A stretch of DNA of 64,000 bases from Pygmaiobacter massiliensis (GTDB taxonomy: Bacteria > Bacillota > Clostridia > Oscillospirales > Ruminococcaceae): contig NZ_OAML01000003.1 of assembly GCF_900199435.1 (NCBI RefSeq), positions 1,629,166 to 1,693,165 of the forward strand, in the 5' to 3' direction. The notes beneath the pieces were generated by a model. That model searched no databases, was not told the DNA's origin, and worked only from the letters and a program-made list of their open reading frames with translations. Each line of letters begins with the position of its first letter. The first letter of the stretch is position 1. The position numbers and the translations under genes are program-made. Shown here piece by piece: positions 40,501 to 48,442 of the stretch.

Positions 40501-43017
40501 ATTGACGTATCCTGGGAATTTAAGACCAATGCCCGCGATACCTACAAGCCCATGAGCAGCTTTCCCTATGTCAATGTGCAGAGCGTCACCGTGTCGCCAT
40601 CGTCCACGATTGAGGCGAATACCTACACTGTGAATACCGAGCTGACGCTTACCAATCCACCGGCTGCGCTTGACCTGGGCGGCAATCACTTCTATTTCAG
40701 AGCCAAGGCAACCACCAATGCAGCTACGGTTTACTCGAACAGCGCAGATATTACCATCACCTACAAGGTGGATATTCAGCCTGGCAAACCGATTGCACAC
40801 GTTAGCGCAGATGGTAAGACCAAAATTTATACCTATCCGAATTTGCAGGTATATGCGCCGGAGGGTGTCCGAAACATGGAAGTTTCGTTTGCGCCGGACA
40901 GCCGACAGGACGGCAACCGCGTGTTGTCGGCAGCAGGGCTGGCCGATACGGTAGAAATTCCCGGACAAAAGGGCTTTGTGTACAACAGTTACATAGGGCT
41001 GACTGCACGCGCAGCCAGGGACTTTCTGCGACAGGTGCAATTCGTTGTAAGTACCGGCACAGCAAACCTGCAATGGTCGGTTGCCAGTGACCGGGCAGCC
41101 GGTGACGTTGACCCCTATTCCGGCAACTATTACGAATATGTGCCAAGCGCAGGGGTTACCTGGACGCAGAGCTACAATGCTGCGCGTGGCCGATACAATA
41201 CGGCGCTGCAAGCGAGTGGCCGACTTGCCACGGTGCGCAGCGATTCAGCAAACAATCTGGTGCATCGTCTGGTCGGTAATCAATATGCCTGGCTCGGCAT
41301 GACCGCCGATGCCAACTACGCCTTTGGCCGCCCCGGCTGGTGGTGGATTGATGGCGGGGGCATCGGGTATCAACGGCTGCAAGACTGGAATCACCCATAT
41401 GTGCAGATGCGGCCAGATGGACTTTGGCGCACCGCACTCAACAACCAGAGCGCAGCCGTGACCCTTACTGACATGATTGAGTTTAACGGCTCCAATCTAG
41501 GCGGCTGGGTTATCACGCAAGGCCGATTGTTCGGCCACACACCAGAGAGCGACAACAACAACCAGGGATATACCGGCCTTCTGCTGCTGGCTCCCGGTAG
41601 CGCTGGCACCGATACGGTGGCGCGGCACAACGTTTACTTGCAGTCCGGGCACGCTTACTGGATTTACGGCATGACCGGCGAATTTGGCGACAGCAACGGC
41701 AACATGGTATTGAGTACACCTTTCGGCCATCGGATAGAAAGCTACTGGAATATTGGCCCGGCACACTTGAACACGATAGCCCGATGGACTGGCGGCACCG
41801 GCTGGCAGTCGATGGTGACGCAGACGAATGGCAACGGCCCGGACAGAGGTTCGGGCGTGGGCGGGCAGCTCTATCACCTGGAGGTGGTTGACCTCACCGA
41901 GAGCTTTGAGGCTCGCGGATTGTCGCTGCCTACGGAACAATGGCTGCGAGATAACATCGGTGTATTCAACGGCAGCCGAAGCGTGTCGTTCACCTCGAAC
42001 AGCTCCAACGCGAACGGCTTTGTAGTGGAATATGTAGTAGACGATAACCGGCCAATGCACACAGCGCGGTCGGCCAGGGCAAAAGATACGCTAACCGGCG
42101 TAAAGCCCGGAGATATTCCAACCGATACCGTAAAAGAAGCCGAGTACCGCACCGATACCGATGTGCTGATTTCGTGCGGTGTTTCTGCGCTGTCTGCAAT
42201 CAATCCCAGCAGCCCGGCCAGCGTGACTTTCCGGGTGACTGCACCCGATGGCAGGGTATCGACACACACTTACGCAGACGTATGTTTGCCAGCCGGTGCG
42301 ACGCAGCGTGCTTACATTAAGTACCGAGTGCCTACAACACCGGGTGCGTTGCGGGTAGACATTACGACCAGCTCTAATTTGATGGCTGACACCGTAACGA
42401 TTAACGCAAAGGTGGTGGAGCTGAAAGAGAACACACCACCAGACCCAAAAGCAACAGACCGAAACGACAGTTTTGTTGTGCCGGTGACACCGACCTTTGC
42501 AAATGTGACGCAGCACGAATGGATCTCTTACACCTGCGAGAATGTGGGCGGTGACTGGGTTTATACAGAGCATGAGCATCACGAAACGCTGCGGGCCGGG
42601 CTTAACGTGCAGCCAGATGCGCGGGTGCCGACCGCAGAGGGCAAGAACATGAAATCCGGCTACGGTATTACGATGTCAGTGCCCGCCGGAGGGGCTAAGA
42701 ATACCGATGTGCTGATGCCTCAAACAGTAGTTGGCTATTTCCCCGAAAGTCGGTACAAAGATTACTGGCGGCTGCTGGAGCGCACCAGCCCGGACAGCAG
42801 CCCGACAGCGAGCTTTGAGCTGAAAGAGAATCCTTGGAGCCAGACAATTGCAAGAGTGCATTTTACGCCCCTCTGGTACCCGGACAAACCGTACAAGGTT
42901 TTTGTAACCGTGCGGGATATGTGGACACCAGTAGGCGAGCTGAAACAGGCTGTGAGCGATACGATTACCATTCAAGGCAGCGTGCATGATGATTGGTACG
43001 TTGCAAAGGGCGAATAG
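37597..43017 (+). CDS. Giant secreted protein with C-type-lectin-like region, putative pilus adhesin
   Basis: An 1806-residue exported protein starting at TTG 37597 behind AAAGGAGG. It has a signal peptide (ALSALAALVLAVSLPVIQPH, cut near HAA). Residues ~40-460 resemble DUF5057-type domains (VAIGAYTDAEPDLSGAAAWA, RYIQEGYGFLVGHDT). Residues ~560-1160 contain beta-rich Ig-like modules (VRPVPNQTVYEDSDAVFVGG and similar). Residues ~1170-1290 fit a C-type lectin fold (YYEYVPSAGVTWTQSYNAA, GRLATVRSDSANNLV, AWLGMT, WWWIDG). No LPxTG or membrane anchor is seen at the C-terminus. Its place inside the Tad locus suggests a pilus-tip or surface adhesin. Confidence 0.75.
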   Translation: MRFKKALSALAALVLAVSLPVIQPHAAGPSLSADQQWIEGLNTGMEYITEVTYNEQGCAAANNPYWTTLNKVGTRPDGSKYAAPALVEGHKLQVASAWYGKNVYFRTKGTSGPGTVIQIPEYSQLQEPYKRSIKVLNAFSADTGNSFYGFYISSITNENGYLVGTNENINIHMAKVDIAAFNKVPNNYLTDAEGNYIYDLVAIGAYTDAEPDLSGAAAWALKRYIQEGYGFLVGHDTIYGYGGVNPDPNYQPDPNSTTTPMYELNTNNNGHWNMNWLMGVNKLYTEASPYEAASLILNIGDWHDKSTLYGDHGKENTISSLRIKAVSPGDPLINVDARCPTNYPYSTYHDGAKYAVGELLDAGATHTNQQIAYGKVWLDFASNSTGGKLVTDRNAGLTGTNNFYLTTNGNFGLMQIGHSKDNLTAAKTDECRILANTILYLSQREPCAVCQSRQGGNKTVHAVTRISSAEELAKIGNPAYWYTYPLTGCYVLLNDVTLPEDWKPIENFRGHFDAAGHKVITNGKPLFQQSGVLGLNPGGWNLGTSPDRGFNLISGALGITTGTARVEGHLGQLFGTDSSVEYGGYTVKITGSDGKTYDCTVNREGKYVVSNLPCTGVKMTAQVFDAAGQEVTEYGSIYAKVAPTAWDANETVQLRLESDTVRPVPNQTVYEDSDAVFVGGINSSVIPQRITWQYRAGAGDNWRNVSDTLDFSAAVAPPEIIDAASPYVETRMTIKDAQIPLDKMQFRVVFVLDGNTYNSFDAKTAKAAGLLRVLERPYKLEPIQDVSGWEGDTVDLVANFTYYRKLHGSEKCGYYHGAPLYFSPDCQMPDEVEVRWQFRGGPDCTWENVEGSPLIGSHKAWVSYSEYMGQPTSSNGYESTAYLRLENLSTDVTGYEFRAVLEYKKKNRRFETDKVAVPGATGKVTVTPRLLMCSTQPKNSPLLEVSGDVIPGKHKYTAQFIYTAPAPGIDVSWEFKTNARDTYKPMSSFPYVNVQSVTVSPSSTIEANTYTVNTELTLTNPPAALDLGGNHFYFRAKATTNAATVYSNSADITITYKVDIQPGKPIAHVSADGKTKIYTYPNLQVYAPEGVRNMEVSFAPDSRQDGNRVLSAAGLADTVEIPGQKGFVYNSYIGLTARAARDFLRQVQFVVSTGTANLQWSVASDRAAGDVDPYSGNYYEYVPSAGVTWTQSYNAARGRYNTALQASGRLATVRSDSANNLVHRLVGNQYAWLGMTADANYAFGRPGWWWIDGGGIGYQRLQDWNHPYVQMRPDGLWRTALNNQSAAVTLTDMIEFNGSNLGGWVITQGRLFGHTPESDNNNQGYTGLLLLAPGSAGTDTVARHNVYLQSGHAYWIYGMTGEFGDSNGNMVLSTPFGHRIESYWNIGPAHLNTIARWTGGTGWQSMVTQTNGNGPDRGSGVGGQLYHLEVVDLTESFEARGLSLPTEQWLRDNIGVFNGSRSVSFTSNSSNANGFVVEYVVDDNRPMHTARSARAKDTLTGVKPGDIPTDTVKEAEYRTDTDVLISCGVSALSAINPSSPASVTFRVTAPDGRVSTHTYADVCLPAGATQRAYIKYRVPTTPGALRVDITTSSNLMADTVTINAKVVELKENTPPDPKATDRNDSFVVPVTPTFANVTQHEWISYTCENVGGDWVYTEHEHHETLRAGLNVQPDARVPTAEGKNMKSGYGITMSVPAGGAKNTDVLMPQTVVGYFPESRYKDYWRLLERTSPDSSPTASFELKENPWSQTIARVHFTPLWYPDKPYKVFVTVRDMWTPVGELKQAVSDTITIQGSVHDDWYVAKGE

Positions 43018-43049
43018 TGGCAGCTCAACTTTATACCCTTATCCGCAAG

Positions 43050-43070
43050 GCCGGGACAATTTGTCCCGGC
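43050..43070. repeat. Element palindrome copy 9, also a terminator
   Basis: Core GGGACAATTTGTCCC with perfect GCC/GGC flanks and TTTTATTTTT behind it, ending the giant-protein transcript. Confidence 0.9.
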
Positions 43071-43109
43071 TTTTATTTTTAAAATCTTTATTATAAAGGA
43101 GAAACAACT

Positions 43110-43340
43110 ATGAAAAAACTCAACAACATCAAAGCCAAACTCACCGCAAAAGCCATGACTACCGCGTTCCGCGCAAAAGAAGCTGTCGAAGACAATGCAG
43201 GCGGGGCAGAGATTTTGCAAGCACTGATTCTTATTATTGCGGCACTTGTTCTTGGTGCACTGCTGCTTAACACTATGAAAACGCAGTTTAGTGCCCAGCT
43301 CACTACTGTGGGTGAAAAAATGACGGCACTGTTTAACTAA
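43110..43340 (+). CDS. Flp-like major pilin
   Basis: A 76-residue protein of class III pilin type: a polar leader of ~35 residues, a Gly-Gly site (DNAGGAEILQALILIIAALV) and a single hydrophobic helix followed by a short amphipathic tail. Glu lies two residues after Gly-Gly, not at +5 as in many Flp pilins, so the exact cleavage point is uncertain. The prepilin peptidase gene follows after 4 bp, which supports the assignment. AAAGGAGAAACA precedes it. Confidence 0.75.
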   Translation: MKKLNNIKAKLTAKAMTTAFRAKEAVEDNAGGAEILQALILIIAALVLGALLLNTMKTQFSAQLTTVGEKMTALFN

Positions 43341-43344
43341 AGGA

Positions 43345-43746
43345 ATGATGTTCTATTTTTTCTTTACCGCTCTTTTGGTAGCAGCCGCAGTGATTGATTT
43401 GAAGACCATGACGATACCGCCGTGGATATGGATTAGCATTGCGATACTGTCACCGTTAGCTCCGGGCTGGAGCATAAAGCAAGGCGTTTTTGGTGCGGTG
43501 GTAGCCGGTGCAGTTTTGCTGCTCCCGGCTATCATCAAGCCAGGAGCATTTGGCGGCGGGGATATTAAGCTGGTGGCAGCCTGTGGGCTGTGCCTGGGTG
43601 TGCAGAGCAGCATTTTTGCTTTATGGCTGGCTGCTGCTGCGTCATTTATCCCTTGTATCTATCTCAAACGAAAGAAGGAGCAAACGCACATTGCATTTGC
43701 TCCATATCTTGCCGCAGGGTTTATCGCTGCGGCATTTTTTTATTAA
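43345..43746 (+). CDS. tadV: Prepilin peptidase, TadV/CpaA type (A24)
   Basis: A 133-residue membrane aspartic protease that cleaves prepilin leaders. The two catalytic Asp motifs are present: VIDLKTMTIP near the N-terminus and FGGGDIKL in the middle. There are four predicted helices and no methyltransferase domain, as in TadV/CpaA. The start at 43345 follows AAAGGA; a Met two bases of context later is possible. It lies between pilin and CpaB genes. Confidence 0.9.
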   Translation: MMFYFFFTALLVAAAVIDLKTMTIPPWIWISIAILSPLAPGWSIKQGVFGAVVAGAVLLLPAIIKPGAFGGGDIKLVAACGLCLGVQSSIFALWLAAAASFIPCIYLKRKKEQTHIAFAPYLAAGFIAAAFFY

Positions 43747-43759
43747 AGGAGAATCGAAT

Positions 43760-44509
43760 ATGAAAAAGCTGTTACGCAATCGAACAGTGCTGGCTTGCCT
43801 GTGTATTGCTCTGGCGGCACTGCTCGCATTTGTTGCTGCTCCTTTGGCGCAGAAAAGCGCACAGAAGGAAACAGAGGTGTATGTAACCAAAGCCGCTGTC
43901 CGCAAGGGTACCGAATTGACCGAAAGCTACTTGAAAGTTATTTCGGTACCGGCGCAGTATCTCCCGGCTGGGACGATTACGGAAAAAGAAAAAATTGTAG
44001 GGCAGTACGCCAAAACCGATTTGGTGGCCGGGGATTATGTGTTGACGGATAAGCTGTCAAAAATCCCGACCGTGGCCAATGACTGGTACAAAGATGTTGC
44101 CCCGGAGCGTCTGGCAATTTCGGTCAGCATTAAGTCTTTTGCGTCGGGACTATCAGCAAAGCTGGAGCCGGGCGACATTGTGTCTTTTGTTTGTATCCGT
44201 TCAGATGGTTCCACCATTCCAGAAGAACTGAAGTATATGCAGGTGGCCGCTGTCACCACGGAGCTGGCCCAGGACTTCGACGCGCAAAAGCAAGATGCTG
44301 CTGAAAGTTTACCGGCAACGGTTACAGTCTTTGCCACACCGGCGCAAGCAGAGCTGCTGGCAGACTATGAGCTGAACAGTAACCTGCACGTTGCCCTGGT
44401 CAGCCGAGGCGACGAGCAGAGAGCTGAAGAGCTGCTGGAAACACAACAGGCAGCATTGAGCGAAGACGCTGCTGAAGTAAGCCCGGAAGAGGTGACTGTG
44501 AGTGAGTAA
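43760..44509 (+). CDS. cpaB: CpaB/RcpC-like pilus assembly protein with SAF domain
   Basis: A 249-residue protein with an N-terminal helix (LACLCIALAALLAFVAAPLA), then a SAF domain (YVTKAAVRKGTELTESYLKV, DLVAGDYVLTDKL) and a second RcpC-like beta domain (ISVSIKSFASGLSAKLEPGD, VTVFATPAQAELLADYE). In Gram-negatives CpaB works with the secretin; in monoderms it is thought to contact the wall or pilus. AAAGGAGAATCG sets the ATG at 43760. The end overlaps the next gene by 8 bp. Confidence 0.82.
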   Translation: MKKLLRNRTVLACLCIALAALLAFVAAPLAQKSAQKETEVYVTKAAVRKGTELTESYLKVISVPAQYLPAGTITEKEKIVGQYAKTDLVAGDYVLTDKLSKIPTVANDWYKDVAPERLAISVSIKSFASGLSAKLEPGDIVSFVCIRSDGSTIPEELKYMQVAAVTTELAQDFDAQKQDAAESLPATVTVFATPAQAELLADYELNSNLHVALVSRGDEQRAEELLETQQAALSEDAAEVSPEEVTVSE

Positions 44510-45191
44510 GAGCATTGCGATTGTTGGAGCGCCGGGAGCGGGCTGTACAAGTACAGCGGCAGCTTTGGCAGCGCTTACCGCCCAGCAAGTAGAAACCTCT
44601 GTGTTACTGGTCTTTTGTGATTCCGTTTTGCCGCCTAAAAGCTACCTGTGCGAAAGCCAAACAGCAGAATCGCTCGGTGGGCAGCTGGTAGAGGCCGGAG
44701 AGCTGCCAGAGGGGAGATTGCTCCGCGCGGTTGAGCCGATTACGGACTATTTCGGGGTGATTGGATACAACACCGGCGACCACAGAACAACATTTCCGGC
44801 CCCCACACGAGGCGGGGCAGAAAAGTGGTGTCGAGCGATTGCAACACTCGCTGATATTGTCTTATATGATGTGGGCAGCGCCGTGGAAACGGCACTGGCC
44901 GCCTACCTGCTGGAAAAGGCCGATGCGGTGGTTACGGTGATGGGGGCAGACGTGAAAAGTGCTGCATGGCACAAACATATCGGAAAGTCACTGCGCAGTG
45001 ATTTACAGGTCATTAATAACGTGCGCAAAGGGCAGCCGGTTGACCTGTTCCACGACTTTGCCAACGACAGCTTTGTTTTGCCGTACTCTTCGGAACTCCA
45101 AGAGCAGCTCCAAACGCTTCAGCTCTTCCACACCATCGAAGACCGGCATTACAAGACTGCGCTCGAAGAGCTGCACAATAGGCTGAAATAA
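44502..45191 (+). CDS. CpaE/MinD-like protein with non-canonical P-loop
   Basis: A 229-residue MinD/ParA-fold protein: the first strand and P-loop read IAIVGAPGAGCTSTAAALAA, in which Cys replaces the usual Lys, followed by DIVLYDVGSAVETALAAYLL (Walker B region) and DAVVTVMGADVKSAAWHKHI. It lacks the signature lysines of the deviant Walker A, so ATP hydrolysis is doubtful. It is the second such protein in the element and sits directly behind CpaB, the usual site of CpaE/TadZ genes. Confidence 0.65.
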   Translation: MSKSIAIVGAPGAGCTSTAAALAALTAQQVETSVLLVFCDSVLPPKSYLCESQTAESLGGQLVEAGELPEGRLLRAVEPITDYFGVIGYNTGDHRTTFPAPTRGGAEKWCRAIATLADIVLYDVGSAVETALAAYLLEKADAVVTVMGADVKSAAWHKHIGKSLRSDLQVINNVRKGQPVDLFHDFANDSFVLPYSSELQEQLQTLQLFHTIEDRHYKTALEELHNRLK

Positions 45192-45198
45192 AAATAGG

Positions 45199-45221
45199 GG
45201 CTGGGACAATTTGTCCCGGCC
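45199..45221. repeat. Element palindrome copy 10
   Basis: Core GGGACAATTTGTCCC with GGCT/GGCC flanks; it lies between the CpaE-like and YodL-like genes, 21 bp before the next start. Confidence 0.88.
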
Positions 45222-45241
45222 TCTAAGATATGGAGGAAAAC

Positions 45242-46345
45242 ATGGTTGAAAATGAAAAAGAAGTAGTTTTTCAAATTGGCGCTCATTTCTTGGCAGTGCA
45301 GGAAACATCTGAAGAATATGAGTATTCTGTCTATGATGCAGAGTACAAGCTAATTGACGGCGGGCAATATGAAGCCGCCGGCAAAAGTCTTCGGGCTGTA
45401 TCGGCAGAGATACTTGCCAGTGAGCCGTGGCTGAATGGTGCAGAGCATATGGATACATTGCAGCGTGCTGCCTATGCAACGTCGCTCGTAAACGCAGCCG
45501 CGACTTTGGAGCATGAAGAGCTGCTGCGGCGAGCAGATGCAGCACACTATGCACCCTTAACAGGAATGAGTGCTAGTGACTATCTCGAAGCCGGAGAAAA
45601 AGCTCCAGCAGGTCGCAAGTTTCACATTTACCAGCTGAAGAGCGGCGAGGAAAATCATTTACTGCGCTTTTGCGGGTTAGATGTGTTGCAACGTGAAAGG
45701 GGCATGGGCTTTGCGCCAGAATTGAAAAACTATGAGCTGGTTTATTCTGGTGTTATGAAAGAAAACGAAACGCTGGAGGACATATACTCGCGGTTTAACG
45801 TCGATTTGCCGAAAGATTTTTTCGGGCATAGCTTGTCGGTGTCTGACGTGGTTGCAGTGGAGTGGAATGGACACCTTACGGCCAACTATGTAGACAGCAT
45901 CGGATTTCAGAACTTTCCCCAGATGGCGCAGGAGATTACACAGCAACAAAATGAGCTGCTTTCTTTGTGCCAGGCAATCGCAGACTATGATGCAGCGCAC
46001 GGCACAGAATCGGCCTTTATCGAGTATGACTATGATAAGGACGGGTGGCAGCCCTGCGACGGAACTACGCTGGAGCAGCTGAAAGCATCGTATCCCCAAT
46101 GTGTAAAGCCCAGCTTTGAAGTTTTGCAATTTCGCTGTAAAGATGAAGTGTACCAGGCACAGATAAAGTTTGAGGGGAAAACGTCTTGGGCAGGTATGCG
46201 GCGGCAGAGTGGACAGCTCTATGTTGTAACCGGCAGCCGTGTGGTCGGTGATTGGCAGCGCCTTAATTTTAATGCACAGCAAGTAGCACAGTATGAGGCT
46301 TTTCTAAATCGGCATCTGGAACAAGAGGTTTGCATTTCAAGATAA
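45242..46345 (+). CDS. YodL-domain protein of conjugative elements
   Basis: A 367-residue cytoplasmic protein. The region around residues 120-220 (KFHIYQLKSGEENHLLRF, YELVYSGVMKENETLEDIYS, SVSDVVAVEWNG) matches the YodL-like domain common in Firmicutes conjugative elements. The N- and C-terminal parts are acidic with no enzyme motif (YDKDGWQPCDG and similar). TGGAGGAAAAC sets the start at 45242, and an ATG four codons upstream is disfavoured. The biochemical role of YodL domains is unknown; a link with DNA transfer or anti-restriction is assumed from their contexts. Confidence 0.7.
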   Translation: MVENEKEVVFQIGAHFLAVQETSEEYEYSVYDAEYKLIDGGQYEAAGKSLRAVSAEILASEPWLNGAEHMDTLQRAAYATSLVNAAATLEHEELLRRADAAHYAPLTGMSASDYLEAGEKAPAGRKFHIYQLKSGEENHLLRFCGLDVLQRERGMGFAPELKNYELVYSGVMKENETLEDIYSRFNVDLPKDFFGHSLSVSDVVAVEWNGHLTANYVDSIGFQNFPQMAQEITQQQNELLSLCQAIADYDAAHGTESAFIEYDYDKDGWQPCDGTTLEQLKASYPQCVKPSFEVLQFRCKDEVYQAQIKFEGKTSWAGMRRQSGQLYVVTGSRVVGDWQRLNFNAQQVAQYEAFLNRHLEQEVCISR

Positions 46346-46360
46346 AAGGAAGGTGAGAAC

Positions 46361-47311
46361 GTGACAAGTTTAAAGCTGACCGAAGCCATTAAGCGCGATA
46401 TTCTGATTCCCGACTTTGCACGCACAATTGGCTTTACGCCGGAAAAGCACGGTATGAAAGGGAAAATGATACTGAAAGAACATGACAGCCTCGTCATCAG
46501 CGAGGACGGAAAATTGTTCACCTGGAACAGTATTTGCAAATCTGGCAGCGTCATTGACTTTGCAATGATTTTTTTAAATCTAAATCGTCAAGAAGCAATC
46601 GCCACATTGCGGGGTTTGCTGGGGCATGACAATTTCAAACGAAAGCTCGGCCAGCCTCCACTTGTTGCACAGACAGCGAAAAAGCAACTTGCTTTTTTGC
46701 TGCCGGAAAGAGCAAAGGAACGCTGGACAAGGCTCTATGCGTATCTATCTTCGCGCGGTATCTGTAAAGAGGTGATTGATTATGCCGTAAAAGAAAAATT
46801 GATTTACCAGGACAAAAGAGGAAACCTTTGCTTTGTAGGCTATGACTACAACGGCAAAGCCTGTTACGGTAACTTGAAATCCACTGCGACCGGCAATCAC
46901 TTCCGACAATATGTAGAAGGCGGCAATGCTGCCCAGCGCTTTTCGATTCATCTAATCCAGAGGAATCGAGAGGCGCTTTTTGTTTGTGAGGCCGGAGTTG
47001 ACGTTCTGTCCATTATGACGCTGCTGCATCTGTCGGGAAAGGATTTCCGGCAGTTTGCGTATTTGTCTTTGGATTGCTGTGACGTGCAGCCGATTGCTAC
47101 ACACCTGCGCGAAAATCCCCAACTTAAACGAATTTATCTTTGCCAGGACAATGACAACGGCGGCAAAAAATCAGTCCAACAAGCATTTGAACTGATCCGT
47201 GAAGCCGGGTTCTCTGGCGACATTATCCCGAAGCTCCCCAAAGCTGAAGGAGAAGACTACAACGACTATTTAAGAAACGTTTTAAACAATAAAGGAGAGT
47301 ATAACTTATGA
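46361..47311 (+). CDS. DUF3991/TOPRIM primase-like protein
   Basis: A 316-residue protein starting at GTG 46361 after AAGGTGAG. Residues ~1-90 resemble the CHC2-like/DUF3991 front end (FARTIGFTPEKHGMKG, FTWNSICKSGSVIDFAM), the middle is DUF3991 (YLSSRGICKEVIDYAVKEKL), and the C-terminus is a TOPRIM domain with FVCEAGVDVLSIMTLL and LCQDNDNGGKKSVQQA (acidic DxD-type metal site). It would prime DNA synthesis on the transferred strand, in keeping with ssb and the relaxase. Confidence 0.82.
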   Translation: MTSLKLTEAIKRDILIPDFARTIGFTPEKHGMKGKMILKEHDSLVISEDGKLFTWNSICKSGSVIDFAMIFLNLNRQEAIATLRGLLGHDNFKRKLGQPPLVAQTAKKQLAFLLPERAKERWTRLYAYLSSRGICKEVIDYAVKEKLIYQDKRGNLCFVGYDYNGKACYGNLKSTATGNHFRQYVEGGNAAQRFSIHLIQRNREALFVCEAGVDVLSIMTLLHLSGKDFRQFAYLSLDCCDVQPIATHLRENPQLKRIYLCQDNDNGGKKSVQQAFELIREAGFSGDIIPKLPKAEGEDYNDYLRNVLNNKGEYNL

Positions 47312-47595
47312 CTATGATGAATCCTATTTTTATGTCGGTGAATGCAAGCAATATTTTTGCGAGTTGGACTACCTCTGCACTGAACGTGCTTCGTCCGGCG
47401 GCCGTCAATATTTCTGCTGTGGGTATTGCAGTCCTAGCACTCTGTTTGCTTTTTATGATTTTCAAAGCAGTAGCTGCTCATAATCAGAATCCTTCCGAGT
47501 TTCGCAATTGCATCATGTATATCCTCGGCATCTTGGTAGGCATGATGATTTTTAGCACTTTTGGAGCCTGGGGCTTAGGCTTTTTTGGAGGTTAA
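47308..47595 (+). CDS. VirB2-like small membrane protein of the conjugation channel
   Basis: A 95-residue protein with two hydrophobic helices (~38-56 and ~70-92), the topology of VirB2/TrbC conjugative pilins and of small DUF3852-type proteins in Gram-positive systems. It overlaps the primase stop (ATGA) and is followed by the VirB6-like gene after 6 bp. Assignment rests on size, topology and position. Confidence 0.65.
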   Translation: MTMMNPIFMSVNASNIFASWTTSALNVLRPAAVNISAVGIAVLALCLLFMIFKAVAAHNQNPSEFRNCIMYILGILVGMMIFSTFGAWGLGFFGG

Positions 47596-47601
47596 TGAAT
47601 A

Positions 47602-48399
47602 ATGCAACGGCTAATTGACAACATGGGACAACTCATGGAAGCCGTGATGAATTTCATTTTTGCGGATTTCACCAAACGGCTCATGGGTTTTTATGGCGAT
47701 ACTCTTTCGATGGCGGTAGCTCCTTATGATGGATTTTTCAGCAACAATATTATTCAAGGTCTTATTTGGTTTGGGCAATGGGCCGCATATGCGGCCATGG
47801 GCTTTTCCATTTTGTTTATGATTATAGACTACATGGAAGATTTATCAGCAGGAAGGGGTATCGCAGTTTCCGAAATGGTGATGAATGTGATTAAGGGATT
47901 TATTTTTTGCATTATAGCACCGGAACTTGGCATTCTCTCTTTGCAGGTTGGTGCGGAGTTAGCAAAAAGCCTTGATTTGTCTAGCCAGTTGGGTCAGTGG
48001 GAATCCAGACTAGGCGGGTTAAGTCTGGTCTGGCTGGTTGCTTGTTTGATAGCCCTTATCGTATTCGTTTTCATGTCGGCCAGACAATACAGCATGATGT
48101 TAATTCACATTGTAACCTATGTACTTTATGTGCCGGGTGTAGTGCGAGGGGACGCAGAATCTATGGGGGCTTGGATACGCCAAACAGTAGCAATTGCCGT
48201 TACGTATCTCTGCCAATATGTGATGTTTTACTTAGGGCTGTATTTTATGGTGTCAGTGCACGGGATTCTGGGTCTAAGTTGTTGGGTCGGAATGGGGTGT
48301 GTGAACAAAGTATTGAACAAATATGGTATGTCTTCGGGGTTTGCCGGTGGGTCGCAGGTAGTATCACTTGCAGCCCAGGGCTTGCGCCTTGCACGATAG
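47602..48399 (+). CDS. VirB6/TrbL-like polytopic membrane protein
   Basis: A 265-residue protein with about six membrane helices (IQGLIWFGQWAAYAAMGFSI, LSLVWLVACLIALIVFVFM and others) and a conserved central loop. It sits between VirB2-like and VirB3-like genes, as VirB6-family channel proteins do in Firmicutes ICEs. GGAGGTTAATGAA at 47587 gives its ribosome-binding site. Palindrome copy 11 follows the stop immediately. Confidence 0.75.
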   Translation: MQRLIDNMGQLMEAVMNFIFADFTKRLMGFYGDTLSMAVAPYDGFFSNNIIQGLIWFGQWAAYAAMGFSILFMIIDYMEDLSAGRGIAVSEMVMNVIKGFIFCIIAPELGILSLQVGAELAKSLDLSSQLGQWESRLGGLSLVWLVACLIALIVFVFMSARQYSMMLIHIVTYVLYVPGVVRGDAESMGAWIRQTVAIAVTYLCQYVMFYLGLYFMVSVHGILGLSCWVGMGCVNKVLNKYGMSSGFAGGSQVVSLAAQGLRLAR

Positions 48400-48421
48400 G
48401 CTGGGACAAATTGTCCCGGCC
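48399..48421. repeat. Element palindrome copy 11, also a terminator
   Basis: Core GGGACAAATTGTCCC with GGCT/GGCC flanks and a following TTTTATTTT. It overlaps the last base of the VirB6-like stop. Confidence 0.9.
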
Positions 48422-48442
48422 TTTTATTTTGAGAGGTGAAAG

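Noticed and set aside
44959-45186. Alternative-frame 75-codon protein within the CpaE-like gene
   Set aside because: It is a shadow frame fully inside a gene with better coding signals and no ribosome-binding site.
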